A stretch of DNA of 64,000 nt. It comes from Flavobacterium sp. ALJ2. GTDB lineage: Bacteria; Bacteroidota; Bacteroidia; Flavobacteriales; Flavobacteriaceae. The DNA lies in the NCBI RefSeq assembly GCF_015594725.1, contig NZ_JADNRC010000006.1, forward strand, positions 186,001 to 250,000, written 5' to 3'. The position numbers and the translations under genes are program-made. Positions 1-8,065 of the stretch are shown piece after piece (position 1 is the first letter of the stretch; each line of letters opens with the position of its first letter). The notes under the pieces are model-generated. The model searched no databases. It had not been told where the DNA came from and was given only the letters and a program-made list of their open reading frames with translations.

Positions 1-160
1 GGTATTTCTTCTCCATCATTAAAAACTGAACCACGTGTTGACGAACCCATTCCTCAGGAGTGAGAATGATAAATTTTTTCCTGATTTCATCAAAAATAGA
101 CACTTTATTTTCGCTATTTTTGAATCGAAATAGATAAGAGGGAAAATTTAGTTTTTGCAT
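1..160 (-). CDS. HsdR N-terminal domain-like protein (partial, 5' end only)
   Basis: Reading the minus strand from the ATG at 158-160 gives an open frame that leaves the window at base 1. The visible residues begin MQKLNFPSYLFRFKNSEN and continue with a TPEEWVRQH segment. From memory this resembles the short flavobacterial proteins annotated as type I restriction enzyme R N-terminal (HSDR_N_2) domain proteins, which often lie head to head with holA. Only about 53 codons are visible, so no catalytic motif can be checked. Function is unknown; these stand-alone domains are not complete restriction enzymes. The divergent arrangement with holA supports the call. Confidence 0.65.
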   Translation of the reverse strand, partial: MQKLNFPSYLFRFKNSENKVSIFDEIRKKFIILTPEEWVRQHVVQFLMMEKKY

Positions 161-175
161 GAAGCAAAAATATAA

Positions 176-246
176 AATAGTTTTAGGTTTCAGGTTTAAA
201 GTTTCAAGATATTGAAATAACAACCTTAAACATTAAACTCGAAATA
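176..246. repeat. Degenerate inverted repeat upstream of holA
   Basis: The spacer holds runs of the type GTTTCAGGTTTAAAGTTTC at about 187-205, answered by CTTAAACATTAAACTCGAAA at about 224-243. The two sides are loosely complementary and built from a 7-8 base period. It is the same kind of spacer as those before hisH and ilvN. No function is shown. Confidence 0.45.
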
Positions 247-254
247 ATAAAGAA

Positions 255-1259
255 ATGGATGAAGTTATAAAAATTGTTAATGATATTAAAGTGGGAAACA
301 TCAAGCCTATCTACTTCCTTATGGGAGAAGAACCATATTACATTGACAAATTAGCCGAATATATAGAAAAAAACATCCTGTCTGAGGAAGAAAAAGGGTT
401 CAATCAAACGGTTTTATATGGTCGTGATGTATCTATAGAGGATGTTGTTTCGGCTGCAAAACGTTATCCTATGATGGCAGATCGACAGGTCATTATTGTA
501 AAAGAAGCACAGGATTTATCTAGGACAATAGACAAACTTGAAGCCTACGCGGGCAACCCAATGGAAACAACGGTTTTAGTCTTTTGTTACAAATATAAAA
601 CACTTGATAAACGTAAAAAAGTAACCAAATTATTGGGACAGAAAGGACTAGTTTATGAAAGCAAAAAACTATACGAAAATCAGGTTGGCGACTGGATCAA
701 GAGAGTTTTATCTGGCAAAGGGTATACAATCGAACCCAAAGCCAATGCAATGTTAGTAGAATTTTTAGGAACTGATTTAAGTAAGATTAATAACGAACTT
801 GAAAAACTACAAATAATTTTACCAAAAGGTACTGCAATCACACCAATACATATTGAGGAAAATATTGGTTTTAGTAAAGATTACAATGTATTTGAACTAC
901 GTAAAGCAATCGGAGAACGTAATCAGATTAAAGCTTATAAAATTGCCGAAAACTTTGCACATAACCCCAAAGATTATCCTTTAGTTATGACAACAGGATT
1001 AGTTTTTGGCTTTTTCATACAATTATTAAAATATCATGGTTTGAAGGATAAAAACCCAAAAAATGTGGCAACAGCTATAGGAGTAAATCCTTATTTCTTA
1101 AAAGAATATGATTTAGCGATAAAAAATTATCCAATGAAGAAGGTAAGTCAGGTTGTTTCTGCATTACGTGATATAGATATAAAAAGTAAAGGAGTGGGAG
1201 CCAATGCATTACCACAATCTGATTTATTAAAAGAAATGCTCTTCAAAATATTTAATTAA
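255..1259 (+). CDS. holA: DNA polymerase III subunit delta
   Basis: This 334-residue protein is the delta subunit of the clamp loader, which opens the beta sliding clamp and hands it to DNA. The N-terminal part has the expected KPIYFLMGEEPYYIDKL stretch and further down a QVIIVKEAQDL strand, both typical of the delta AAA+-like fold, which lacks an active ATPase site. The middle part (LVEFLGTDLSKINNELEKL) and the C-terminal helical collar also fit the family. Length is normal. The ATG at 255 gives the usual N-terminus. It is divergent from the gene at 1-160 and is followed after 55 bases by the small membrane protein gene. The assignment is firm. Confidence 0.93.
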   Translation: MDEVIKIVNDIKVGNIKPIYFLMGEEPYYIDKLAEYIEKNILSEEEKGFNQTVLYGRDVSIEDVVSAAKRYPMMADRQVIIVKEAQDLSRTIDKLEAYAGNPMETTVLVFCYKYKTLDKRKKVTKLLGQKGLVYESKKLYENQVGDWIKRVLSGKGYTIEPKANAMLVEFLGTDLSKINNELEKLQIILPKGTAITPIHIEENIGFSKDYNVFELRKAIGERNQIKAYKIAENFAHNPKDYPLVMTTGLVFGFFIQLLKYHGLKDKNPKNVATAIGVNPYFLKEYDLAIKNYPMKKVSQVVSALRDIDIKSKGVGANALPQSDLLKEMLFKIFN

Positions 1260-1314
1260 GACAGTAAAATTACCGATATTTGTAAGCTTATATAATATAA
1301 AAAATACCGTGATT

Positions 1315-1497
1315 ATGGGGATGAATAAAAACACAATATTAGGATGGGCAACTTTTATAATGTTTATAATGGGATTTCTCCTTATTGGGCTTGGATTTTT
1401 TAGATATAGAGATGTTTCAGGCTGGGGATTTGCTGCTACAGGAGTAGGTTTTTTAGCCATTGCATGGGTTTTTAATGCTTTAAAAGGAAGAGTTTAA
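1315..1497 (+). CDS. Small two-helix membrane protein, CAL67264 type
   Basis: A 60-residue protein with two hydrophobic segments (about residues 10-26 and 36-54) joined by a short polar stretch FRYRDVSGWGF, ending FNALKGRV. It matches my memory of a flavobacterial family named CAL67264 family membrane protein, whose function is unknown. A GTG six bases upstream (1309) and an ATG six bases downstream (1321) are alternative starts. It sits between holA and ettA on the same strand and may be co-transcribed with ettA, which starts 34 bases after its stop. Confidence 0.75.
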   Translation: MGMNKNTILGWATFIMFIMGFLLIGLGFFRYRDVSGWGFAATGVGFLAIAWVFNALKGRV

Positions 1498-1531
1498 ATA
1501 AAAAAGTAATAAAATTTAAAATAAATTTATA

Positions 1532-3226
1532 ATGTCAGACGATAAGAAAGTAATTTTCTCCATGTCAAAACTGAGTAAAACATACTCAAGTAGCGACAAG
1601 CAAGTGCTAAAAAATATCTATCTAAGCTTTTTTTATGGAGCTAAAATTGGTATTTTAGGTTTAAATGGTTCAGGAAAATCTTCACTTTTGAAGATTATTG
1701 CTGGTGTTGATAAAAATTACCAAGGTGATGTAGTTTTTGCTCCAGGTTATACAGTAGGATACCTAGAACAAGAACCTCAATTAGATGATGAAAAAACAGT
1801 TATTGAAATTGTTCGTGAAGGAGTTGCCGAGACAATGGCAGTTCTTGAAGAGTACAATAAAATAAATGACTTATTTGGTCTTCCAGAAAACTATGAAGAT
1901 GCCGATAAAATGGACAAGTTGATGGATCGTCAAGCTGCTTTGCAAGATAAAATTGACGCATTAGGAGCTTGGGAAATCGATACCAAACTAGAAATTGCAA
2001 TGGATGCGTTACGTACTCCAGACGGAGATACACCAATCAAAAACCTTTCAGGAGGAGAGCGTCGTCGTGTTGCATTATGTCGTTTATTGTTACAACAGCC
2101 TGATGTATTGTTACTTGATGAGCCTACCAACCACTTAGATGCTGAGTCGGTATTATGGTTAGAACAACACTTAGCACAATATGCTGGAACTGTAATTGCT
2201 GTAACGCACGATAGATATTTCCTTGATAATGTTGCTGGTTGGATTTTAGAGCTAGATAGAGGTGAAGGTATTCCTTGGAAAGGAAATTATTCTTCTTGGT
2301 TAGATCAAAAATCAAGCAGAATGGCACTTGAAGAAAAAGTAGCTTCAAAACGTCGTAAAAACTTAGAACGTGAGCTTGACTGGGTTCGTCAAGGTGCAAA
2401 AGGCCGTCAGACAAAACAAAAAGCACGTTTACAGAATTACGATAAATTATTAAACGAAGATCAAAAACAACTAGATGAAAATCTAGAGATTTATATCCCG
2501 AACGGTCCACGTTTAGGAACAAATGTTATTGAAGCTAAAAATGTTGCCAAAGCTTTTGGAGATAAATTATTATATGATAATTTAAATTTCACTTTACCAC
2601 AAGCTGGAATTGTTGGAATTATAGGACCAAATGGTGCTGGTAAATCAACTATTTTCAGAATGATTATGGGGGAGGAAAAGCCAGATAATGGTGAATTTGC
2701 TATAGGTGAAACTGTTAAAATTGCTTATGTCGATCAAGCCCATTCTAATATTGATCCAAACAAATCAATCTGGGAAAACTTCTGTGATGGACAGGAATTA
2801 ATCATGATGGGCGGACGTCAAGTAAACTCACGTGCTTACTTAAGCCGTTTCAACTTTGGCGGAAGCGATCAAAACAAAAAAGTTTCAACATTGTCTGGTG
2901 GTGAGCGTAACCGTTTGCATCTTGCAATGACATTGAAAGAAGAAGGAAACGTACTTTTACTAGATGAGCCTACCAATGATTTGGATGTAAATACACTTCG
3001 AGCACTTGAAGAAGGTTTGGAGAATTTTGCCGGTTGTGCAGTAGTTATTTCTCACGACAGATGGTTCTTAGATAGAATATGTACGCACATATTAGCCTTC
3101 GAAGGAAACTCAGAAGTATATTATTTCGAAGGAGGTTTCTCTGAATATGAAGAAAATAAAAAGAAACGTTTAGGTGGAGATTTGACTCCAAAACGTCTGA
3201 AATACAGAAAATTAATAAGAAGCTAA
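1532..3226 (+). CDS. ettA: Energy-dependent translational throttle protein, ABC-F ATPase
   Basis: A 564-residue ABC-F protein with two soluble ATP-binding cassettes and no membrane segment. Cassette one has Walker A GLNGSGKSS (about residue 43), signature LSGGERRRVALCRLL and Walker B VLLLDEPTNHLD. Cassette two has GPNGAGKST, LSGGERNRLHLAM and LLLDEPTNDLD. The linker KRRKNLERELDWVRQGAKGRQTKQK is characteristic of EttA rather than Uup or other ABC-F members. Known EttA binds the ribosomal E site and controls the first elongation step according to ADP/ATP ratio. A strong terminator follows the stop, closing the transcription unit. Confidence 0.93.
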   Translation: MSDDKKVIFSMSKLSKTYSSSDKQVLKNIYLSFFYGAKIGILGLNGSGKSSLLKIIAGVDKNYQGDVVFAPGYTVGYLEQEPQLDDEKTVIEIVREGVAETMAVLEEYNKINDLFGLPENYEDADKMDKLMDRQAALQDKIDALGAWEIDTKLEIAMDALRTPDGDTPIKNLSGGERRRVALCRLLLQQPDVLLLDEPTNHLDAESVLWLEQHLAQYAGTVIAVTHDRYFLDNVAGWILELDRGEGIPWKGNYSSWLDQKSSRMALEEKVASKRRKNLERELDWVRQGAKGRQTKQKARLQNYDKLLNEDQKQLDENLEIYIPNGPRLGTNVIEAKNVAKAFGDKLLYDNLNFTLPQAGIVGIIGPNGAGKSTIFRMIMGEEKPDNGEFAIGETVKIAYVDQAHSNIDPNKSIWENFCDGQELIMMGGRQVNSRAYLSRFNFGGSDQNKKVSTLSGGERNRLHLAMTLKEEGNVLLLDEPTNDLDVNTLRALEEGLENFAGCAVVISHDRWFLDRICTHILAFEGNSEVYYFEGGFSEYEENKKKRLGGDLTPKRLKYRKLIRS

Positions 3227-3241
3227 TTTCTTATCAACCAC

Positions 3242-3278
3242 AAAAAAGCCTCAAATTGAATTATTTGAGGCTTTTTTT
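3242..3278 (+). terminator. Rho-independent terminator after ettA
   Basis: The arms GCCTCAAAT and ATTTGAGGC enclose a short loop and are followed by a run of seven T, with a run of A on the upstream side. It lies 16 bases after the ettA stop. The symmetric A and T runs would also allow some termination from the minus strand. Confidence 0.9.
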
Positions 3279-3581
3279 ATATAATAACTTAATGTTTTTT
3301 GAAGCTAATTTCCGCTGTATGCTCTGTATATTTTTAAATAAAATAAAAATAAAAAAGAAGCCACTAGTATTTGGGCTAGAAATATAGTATTCAGTTTAAA
3401 GTTGCTATTTGTAGTTTCATTAGAAATTTAGAAATGATAAGAATTTGTCAAATCAAAATTTAATCGGCTTACTGTTTTTTTTTAGCGGTAGCAATTTTAA
3501 TAATTTATTTTCATTCGAAGTAGAAAGATTGTGTACAACCAAATTTAGTATAAAATAAAACCTAGGTGCTAAAATAAAGTC
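3279..3581. other. Gene-free AT-rich stretch
   Basis: About 300 bases between the ettA terminator and the stop of the minus-strand DCC protein. I see no convincing open frame, tRNA, strong hairpin or promoter box here. Confidence 0.5.
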
Positions 3582-4034
3582 TTACAAAAACTTAGCATTT
3601 AATTCAGGAGTAGGAATCATGCAACTTTCCTTTTTTCCATACCACTTATATCTGTTTTTGGCAATATAATTATACAATGGATCTCTCAAAAAAATAGGGA
3701 TTATTTTAAAAATAGAAAACCAACTCCAAAAAACTCCAAGATTTTCGGCTATTGCAATTGCGGCTCCGGATTTATAATAATAAGCTATTCCTGGTTCGTA
3801 AAATATAACACTATCAACTTTAGATGTATCGACTCCAATATGCTTACAAATTTCTTTTCCAATTTCAGATTGTAAAGCTGTAAAACGAAAAACATCTTTT
3901 TTGTCATGTTTAATAATAAACTGCACAGCTGAATCGCATAAATTACAAACTCCGTCAAAGAGAATTATTTTTTTGTTCTCAGCCGTCTTTGCGAGGAAGG
4001 AAGGAATCTCAATTTGTTTATTCATTTCTAACAT
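3582..4034 (-). CDS. DCC/DUF393-family thiol-disulfide oxidoreductase-like protein with odd N-terminus
   Basis: A 150-residue protein with the family hallmark FDGVCNLCDSAVQF (Asp27, Cys30, Cys33, i.e. DGxCxxC) followed by a thioredoxin-like pattern and a C-terminal YNYIAKNRYKWYGKKESC segment. DCC proteins are predicted thiol-disulfide oxidoreductases whose substrates are mostly unknown. Homologs usually start a few residues before the motif. Here the first 20 residues, including EIPSFLAKT, are encoded by bases that closely match one arm of the palindromic repeat at 4367-4455. An internal ATG at 4025 (MNKQIE) is an alternative start, but the repeat-derived residues would still be included. The stop of the GIY-YIG gene is 10 bases upstream. 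Confidence 0.85.
   Translation of the reverse strand: MLEMNKQIEIPSFLAKTAENKKIILFDGVCNLCDSAVQFIIKHDKKDVFRFTALQSEIGKEICKHIGVDTSKVDSVIFYEPGIAYYYKSGAAIAIAENLGVFWSWFSIFKIIPIFLRDPLYNYIAKNRYKWYGKKESCMIPTPELNAKFL
3984..4010 (+). repeat. Single arm of the palindromic repeat, inside the DCC-protein gene
   Basis: These 27 bases agree with the left arm at 4367-4393 at 23 of 27 positions by my alignment, in the same orientation (core TTGCGAGGAA, end AATCTC). They are translated on the minus strand as EIPSFLAKT within the DCC protein. The opposite arm is not visible here, so this looks like a decayed or partial copy. Confidence 0.75.
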
Positions 4035-4044
4035 ACAAAACTTT

Positions 4045-4350
4045 TTACACAGTCATTATATCCTTAATTTCTTCAAACAAATCTTTCCAAGTTGGATTTA
4101 TTGAACGAATTAAATCATTTTTAGCTTGTCTTGAACCTGCTTTTATTTGTTTTTCTCTACCAATGGCATCACCAATCCACTGAAATTGTTCATAATAAAC
4201 TAATATGTCCAAATTATAACGAGCAGAAAATGAGTTTGGATATCTTTTCTCTTTATGCTCTAGAATTCTTTGCGGAAGATTTGAAGTCACCCCAACATAC
4301 ACTACTGTTTGGTGTTTATTTGTGATAATATAAATAAAACCTGGTTTCAT
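4045..4350 (-). CDS. GIY-YIG nuclease family protein (small, single domain)
   Basis: A 101-residue protein with a complete GIY-YIG domain: FIYIITN at residues 5-11 (Tyr7), YVGVTSNLPQRILEHK at 18-33 (Tyr18, Gly20, Arg28, His32), the presumed metal-binding Glu66 in GREKQIK, and Asn85-Pro-Thr-Trp near the end. All expected catalytic positions are present, so it could be an active single-strand or structure-specific nuclease. Small stand-alone members are common and often multicopy in Bacteroidota; their role is not established. It is unlike UvrC, which carries further domains. The gene starts 16 bases from the palindrome 4367-4455, and another copy of that repeat lies 34 bases past its stop. Confidence 0.88.
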   Translation of the reverse strand: MKPGFIYIITNKHQTVVYVGVTSNLPQRILEHKEKRYPNSFSARYNLDILVYYEQFQWIGDAIGREKQIKAGSRQAKNDLIRSINPTWKDLFEEIKDIMTV

Positions 4351-4366
4351 ATTTTTTTATTTATCA

Positions 4367-4455
4367 TGTCATTGCGAGGAACGAAGCAATCTCCTTCAGT
4401 AATTTACAACATCTAGACAAATGTTAGTGAGATTGCTTCGTTCCTCGCAATGACA
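4367..4455. repeat. 27-bp perfect inverted repeat (GTCATTGCGAGGAACG family)
   Basis: The left arm 4367-4393 and right arm 4429-4455 are exact reverse complements over 27 bases, separated by 35 unrelated bases. The arm contains TCATTGCGAGGAACGAAGC. As RNA it would fold into a long stem. No T-run follows, so it is not a standard terminator. From memory, near-identical palindromes are dispersed in many Bacteroidota genomes. It lies just upstream of the GIY-YIG gene. Confidence 0.93.
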
Positions 4456-4700
4456 CAGATTGCGATTTTTTCATAATTAAAAAGCAAAAATTTCGTTATT
4501 GTTTTTATCTATCAAAACTAACAATCTTATAAATTTAATAAATCAAAAAACAGCTTTCACAGATAACTTTTAATAGGTTTTTTAAAATCTTCCAGCTCAT
4601 TAATCATCTTTTTGAAGATGTTTATTTAAATCGCTTTATTTAGATTTTAGTCCAAATTTGATATTTATAATGACTGAAAACTGCAGCAAAAACTGAAAAT

Positions 4701-6866
4701 CTATTTTTTACCGGCTTCTACAAATTCCAATTCATCCAAACTTACTTTCGAAGTAAAGACACCATAATTTACTGTAGCTTTATTTTTTTCGATAGAGTCA
4801 ATACTTCCTACTGATCTTCCATCTATCATTCGAACACGGTCTCCAACTTTTAAAGTTACTTTTGGTTTTTCGACAACAGCTTTTAATTTTTTTTCTTTTT
4901 TCTCTTTTCGAATTTCTTCTACCTGAACTGTTACTTCAGCAATAACTTCTTTTTTCTTTTCAACTATTGCTTTTGCTTCTTTTGGAGTTGCTTTTTTACG
5001 TTTAGAATTTTCAATTTCAATAATCTTCAAAAATTCTCCTATCAGTTCTTTTTTATTTTTATTATTGAAATACTTTTCTGAAATGTCTTCAATCTTTTGT
5101 CCTATATAAATTGTCTTTTGATTACTATCATATAATTCCTGATAGCTTTCTAGTTTTTGTTTTATCTTGACATTTATATTTTCCATCTTATTACTCTCTG
5201 CACGAGCTCTTGTTTCTTCTTCTTTTAAATTCAAAGAAGTTTTTTCTAATTTAGAACGCTCTTTTTGTAATGTTGCAATAGTTTTATCAAAACGAACTTT
5301 TCCGATTTCGATTTTCTTTTTCGCACGATTTATTAAACCATACGGAATTCCATTTTTTAATGCTACTTCAAATGTAAACGAACTTCCCGCTTGTCCAAGA
5401 ACTAACTTATACATAGGCTCTAATGATTTTTCATCAAAAAGCATATTTGCGTTTGTTGCACAAGGCAGTTCATTTGCCAAAATCTTAAGGTTAGAATAAT
5501 GTGTAGTTATAATCCCGAATGCTTCACGATGGTAAAATTCTTCCAAGAAAATTTCAGCTAAAGCTCCACCTAATTCAGGATCTGAACCTGTTCCAAATTC
5601 ATCAATCAAAAACATTGTTTTACGATTGCATTTCTTAAGGAAATAATTCATGTTTTTTAATCTATAACTATAAGTACTCAGATGATTTTCAATAGATTGA
5701 TTATCTCCAATATCCGTTAAAATTCTATCAAATAAAAAAGTCTCACTACGTTCATGCACAGGAATTAACATTCCTGATTGCAACATTAATTGTAATAACC
5801 CAACCGTTTTAAGAGAGATAGTCTTACCTCCCGCATTTGGACCAGATATAACAATAATTCTATTATCTTGCTTTAATTCAATGGTTTGAGGGTGCGTAAC
5901 TTCATTCTTTTGTTTGTTATTTAAGTACAAAATCGGATGAAAAGCATCTCTAAAATACAGACGACGTTCTTCAGTAATTGTTGGTAAAATACCATTTATC
6001 TTATTAGCATATTTTGCTTTGGCGGCTACAACATCTATATCACTTAAAAAAGCCTGATATTCTATCAATAAAGATAAATAGGGACGAATGGCATTTGACA
6101 ATTGTTTTAAAATACGAGTAATTTCTTCTTTTTCCTCATATTCTAAATTACTCAATTCTCTTGAATATTGTAAAGTTGTCTCTGGTTCGATATAAGCGAT
6201 GCTTCCTGTTTTTGAACTCCCTAAAATAGAGCCTTTTACCTTGCGACGATACATCGCTAGAACGGCCAAAACTCTACGGTTTTGTACAAAACTTTCCTTA
6301 ATATCATCCAGATAGCCTAAGCTATTATATTGTGTTAGGGCTATACCAAAGCTTTGATTTACTTTTCCTCTAACTAAATTCATATCGCGACGAATATTAG
6401 ATAATTCAGGAGATGCATTGTCTTTTATCTCTCCATACTTATCCACAACTACATCTATTTGCGAAATAATTTCTTTGGTAAACTCAACTTGTGAAGCTCT
6501 GATATTTAAATTAGGATAATAGTCGTCGAATTTTTTTAAGAAATTCAATAAAAAATTAACTGTAGATGATAGTGTTGCAATTTTTCTAAAACTTCCAACT
6601 TCAAGAAAACTATCTTCGATTGCTAAAAATTTAATTTCATAGCTTATTGCATCAAAGCCATGATTGGGGATTGCATTATTATTTTGGAAAGATGATACAT
6701 ACTCTGATGTTTGCATTAATGCTTGCATCAAAGTTTCTTTATCTCTAAATGGTGTTATTTCTAAAGCTTTTTGCTTGCCTATATCAGTATTACAGATATC
6801 CGAAATGGTTTCGAGTACTGTAGGAAATTGTAAATCTTGTAATGTTTTATCAGTAATAGATATCAT
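4701..6866 (-). CDS. mutS2: MutS2-family ATPase without Smr domain
   Basis: A 721-residue MutS homolog. The N-terminal half is the helical lever/core of MutS2 (no mismatch-recognition domain I). The ATPase has Walker A SGPNAGGKT, then STYSYRLKNM, Walker B MFLIDEFGTGSDP and ITTHYSNLK. A long coiled, Lys/Glu-rich linker follows, then a small KOW/SH3-like end with VGDRVRMIDGRSVGSI. The usual C-terminal Smr nuclease domain of MutS2 is absent; the protein stops about 60-80 residues short of typical members. Known MutS2 proteins suppress recombination or act in ribosome collision rescue; without Smr the nucleolytic step would have to come from another protein. Confidence 0.87.
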   Translation of the reverse strand: MISITDKTLQDLQFPTVLETISDICNTDIGKQKALEITPFRDKETLMQALMQTSEYVSSFQNNNAIPNHGFDAISYEIKFLAIEDSFLEVGSFRKIATLSSTVNFLLNFLKKFDDYYPNLNIRASQVEFTKEIISQIDVVVDKYGEIKDNASPELSNIRRDMNLVRGKVNQSFGIALTQYNSLGYLDDIKESFVQNRRVLAVLAMYRRKVKGSILGSSKTGSIAYIEPETTLQYSRELSNLEYEEKEEITRILKQLSNAIRPYLSLLIEYQAFLSDIDVVAAKAKYANKINGILPTITEERRLYFRDAFHPILYLNNKQKNEVTHPQTIELKQDNRIIVISGPNAGGKTISLKTVGLLQLMLQSGMLIPVHERSETFLFDRILTDIGDNQSIENHLSTYSYRLKNMNYFLKKCNRKTMFLIDEFGTGSDPELGGALAEIFLEEFYHREAFGIITTHYSNLKILANELPCATNANMLFDEKSLEPMYKLVLGQAGSSFTFEVALKNGIPYGLINRAKKKIEIGKVRFDKTIATLQKERSKLEKTSLNLKEEETRARAESNKMENINVKIKQKLESYQELYDSNQKTIYIGQKIEDISEKYFNNKNKKELIGEFLKIIEIENSKRKKATPKEAKAIVEKKKEVIAEVTVQVEEIRKEKKEKKLKAVVEKPKVTLKVGDRVRMIDGRSVGSIDSIEKNKATVNYGVFTSKVSLDELEFVEAGKK

Positions 6867-6890
6867 ATTATATCATAAGTTGTAAAGTTT

Positions 6891-6898
6891 CAAAGTTA
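6891..6898 (-). promoter_or_regulatory. Probable -7 box for mutS2
   Basis: On the minus strand the bases read TAACTTTG, fitting TAnnTTTG, about 25 bases upstream of the mutS2 ATG. The -33 TTG is not clear. The surrounding bases are a periodic AAGTTTCAAAGTTACAAAG stretch, so the match could be partly by chance. Confidence 0.4.
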
Positions 6899-6977
6899 CA
6901 AAGTTTTGAAACTAAATAGTAGTATTAATTGGTACTTTGCAAAAAACTTTACTTAATTTGTAGTAAAATTTAGTAAA

Positions 6978-7649
6978 ATGAAAATCAACCTCAATCCAGA
7001 TTGGCAAACAGTATTGTTAGAAGAAATAGAAAAACCCTATTTTAATGATTTGATAGTATCGGTAGAAGAAGAATACAAAAACCATACTTGCTATCCTCCA
7101 ATTGATTTAGTTTTTTCAGCATTTAATCATTGTGCTTTTCAAGATGTAAAAGTCGTTATCATCGGACAAGATCCTTATCATGGAGTAGGCGAGGCAAATG
7201 GTTTAAGCTTTTCAGTAAATGATAATATAAAAATCCCTCCTTCACTTCGTAATATTTACAAAGAATTAAATACTGATTTTGATTCAATTTTTATGCCTAG
7301 CTCTGGTAATTTAGAATCTTGGGCAAAACAAGGAGTATTACTTTTGAATGCTTCATTAACGGTTCGAAAAGACACGCCTAACAGCCACAAACATTTAAAA
7401 TGGAATTTGTTTACTGACGCAGTGATCCAGGCAATATCCGATAAAAAAGAAAATGTAGTTTTCTTATTATGGGGTGCATTTGCTCAAAAGAAAGGTCGCA
7501 AAATAGATACTTCAAAACATTTTGTTCTGGAATCTGGTCATCCATCACCTATGAGTGCAAATCAAGGAAAATGGTTCGGAAACAAACACTTTACCAAAAC
7601 AAATGTATTTTTAAAATCAAAGGAAATTTCTGAAATTCAATGGCACTAA
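6978..7649 (+). CDS. ung: Uracil-DNA glycosylase, family 1
   Basis: A 223-residue enzyme that removes uracil from DNA and starts base excision repair. It has the catalytic water-activating loop GQDPYHG (Asp65), the LLLNASLTVR segment, VVFLLWGAFAQKKG, and the DNA-intercalation loop GHPSPMS with its conserved His. All family-1 motifs are present and length is normal. The ATG at 6978 gives the expected start. It is divergent from mutS2 and converges on the DUF4258 gene, with the two stop codons overlapping by four bases and no terminator between them. Confidence 0.96.
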   Translation: MKINLNPDWQTVLLEEIEKPYFNDLIVSVEEEYKNHTCYPPIDLVFSAFNHCAFQDVKVVIIGQDPYHGVGEANGLSFSVNDNIKIPPSLRNIYKELNTDFDSIFMPSSGNLESWAKQGVLLLNASLTVRKDTPNSHKHLKWNLFTDAVIQAISDKKENVVFLLWGAFAQKKGRKIDTSKHFVLESGHPSPMSANQGKWFGNKHFTKTNVFLKSKEISEIQWH

Positions 7650-8029
7650 TCAGCCTGTTTTTTTTCTATAGATTCTAAAACAGCTTTTCCAGGATAATTG
7701 ATTACTTTAAGTATTACTTCTTGATTCTTCAAAGTCTTACCTTCTATAACGTATAATTTTCCTTTTTTGTATTCTGTATTGCTTTTATCAAAATCTACAT
7801 CTCCAAATTTTAATGTATTTTTAATATCTAGTGTATCAATCCATTTTTCAGCCAAAACTTTAGATGCCTCATCTGAATAGTGAAATGGTTTATTTCTTAA
7901 ATCATTTAAAACTCTTGAATTGGGGAAATAATTACAACGTGTATCTTTACCACTAAATACAAGCGCTACAAAGAAAGATCCAATAACTAAACCAATTAAA
8001 TAATAAGCAAAACGATGTACAAATTTCAT
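7646..8029 (-). CDS. DUF4258 domain-containing membrane-anchored protein
   Basis: A 127-residue protein with one N-terminal hydrophobic segment (AYYLIGLVIGSFFVALVF) and a small periplasmic domain with the pattern WIDTLDIKNTLKFGDVDFDKSN and YVIEGKTLKNQEVILKV, which I associate with DUF4258. The ATG at 8029 is preferred over a TTG at 8047. The gene starts 36 bases after the ald stop, so it is probably the last gene of the porX-tsaE-ald run. Function unknown. Confidence 0.75.
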   Translation of the reverse strand: MKFVHRFAYYLIGLVIGSFFVALVFSGKDTRCNYFPNSRVLNDLRNKPFHYSDEASKVLAEKWIDTLDIKNTLKFGDVDFDKSNTEYKKGKLYVIEGKTLKNQEVILKVINYPGKAVLESIEKKQAD

Positions 8030-8065
8030 GAATTCTATTTTTGGCAAAGGTACACTAAAGTTGCC

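Noticed and set aside
3279..3581. Possible small gene or RNA after the ettA terminator
   Set aside because: No frame with a plausible start and composition and no stable fold could be supported.
4367..4455. Inverted repeat as insertion-sequence termini
   Set aside because: Only 35 bases lie between the arms, with no transposase frame, and no target-site duplication is visible.
5167..5499. Open frame opposite to mutS2
   Set aside because: It is a shadow of the mutS2 coding sequence with low-complexity translation and no recognisable domain. The same applies to the other long frames opposite holA, ettA, the RND pump, the LRR gene and the his genes.
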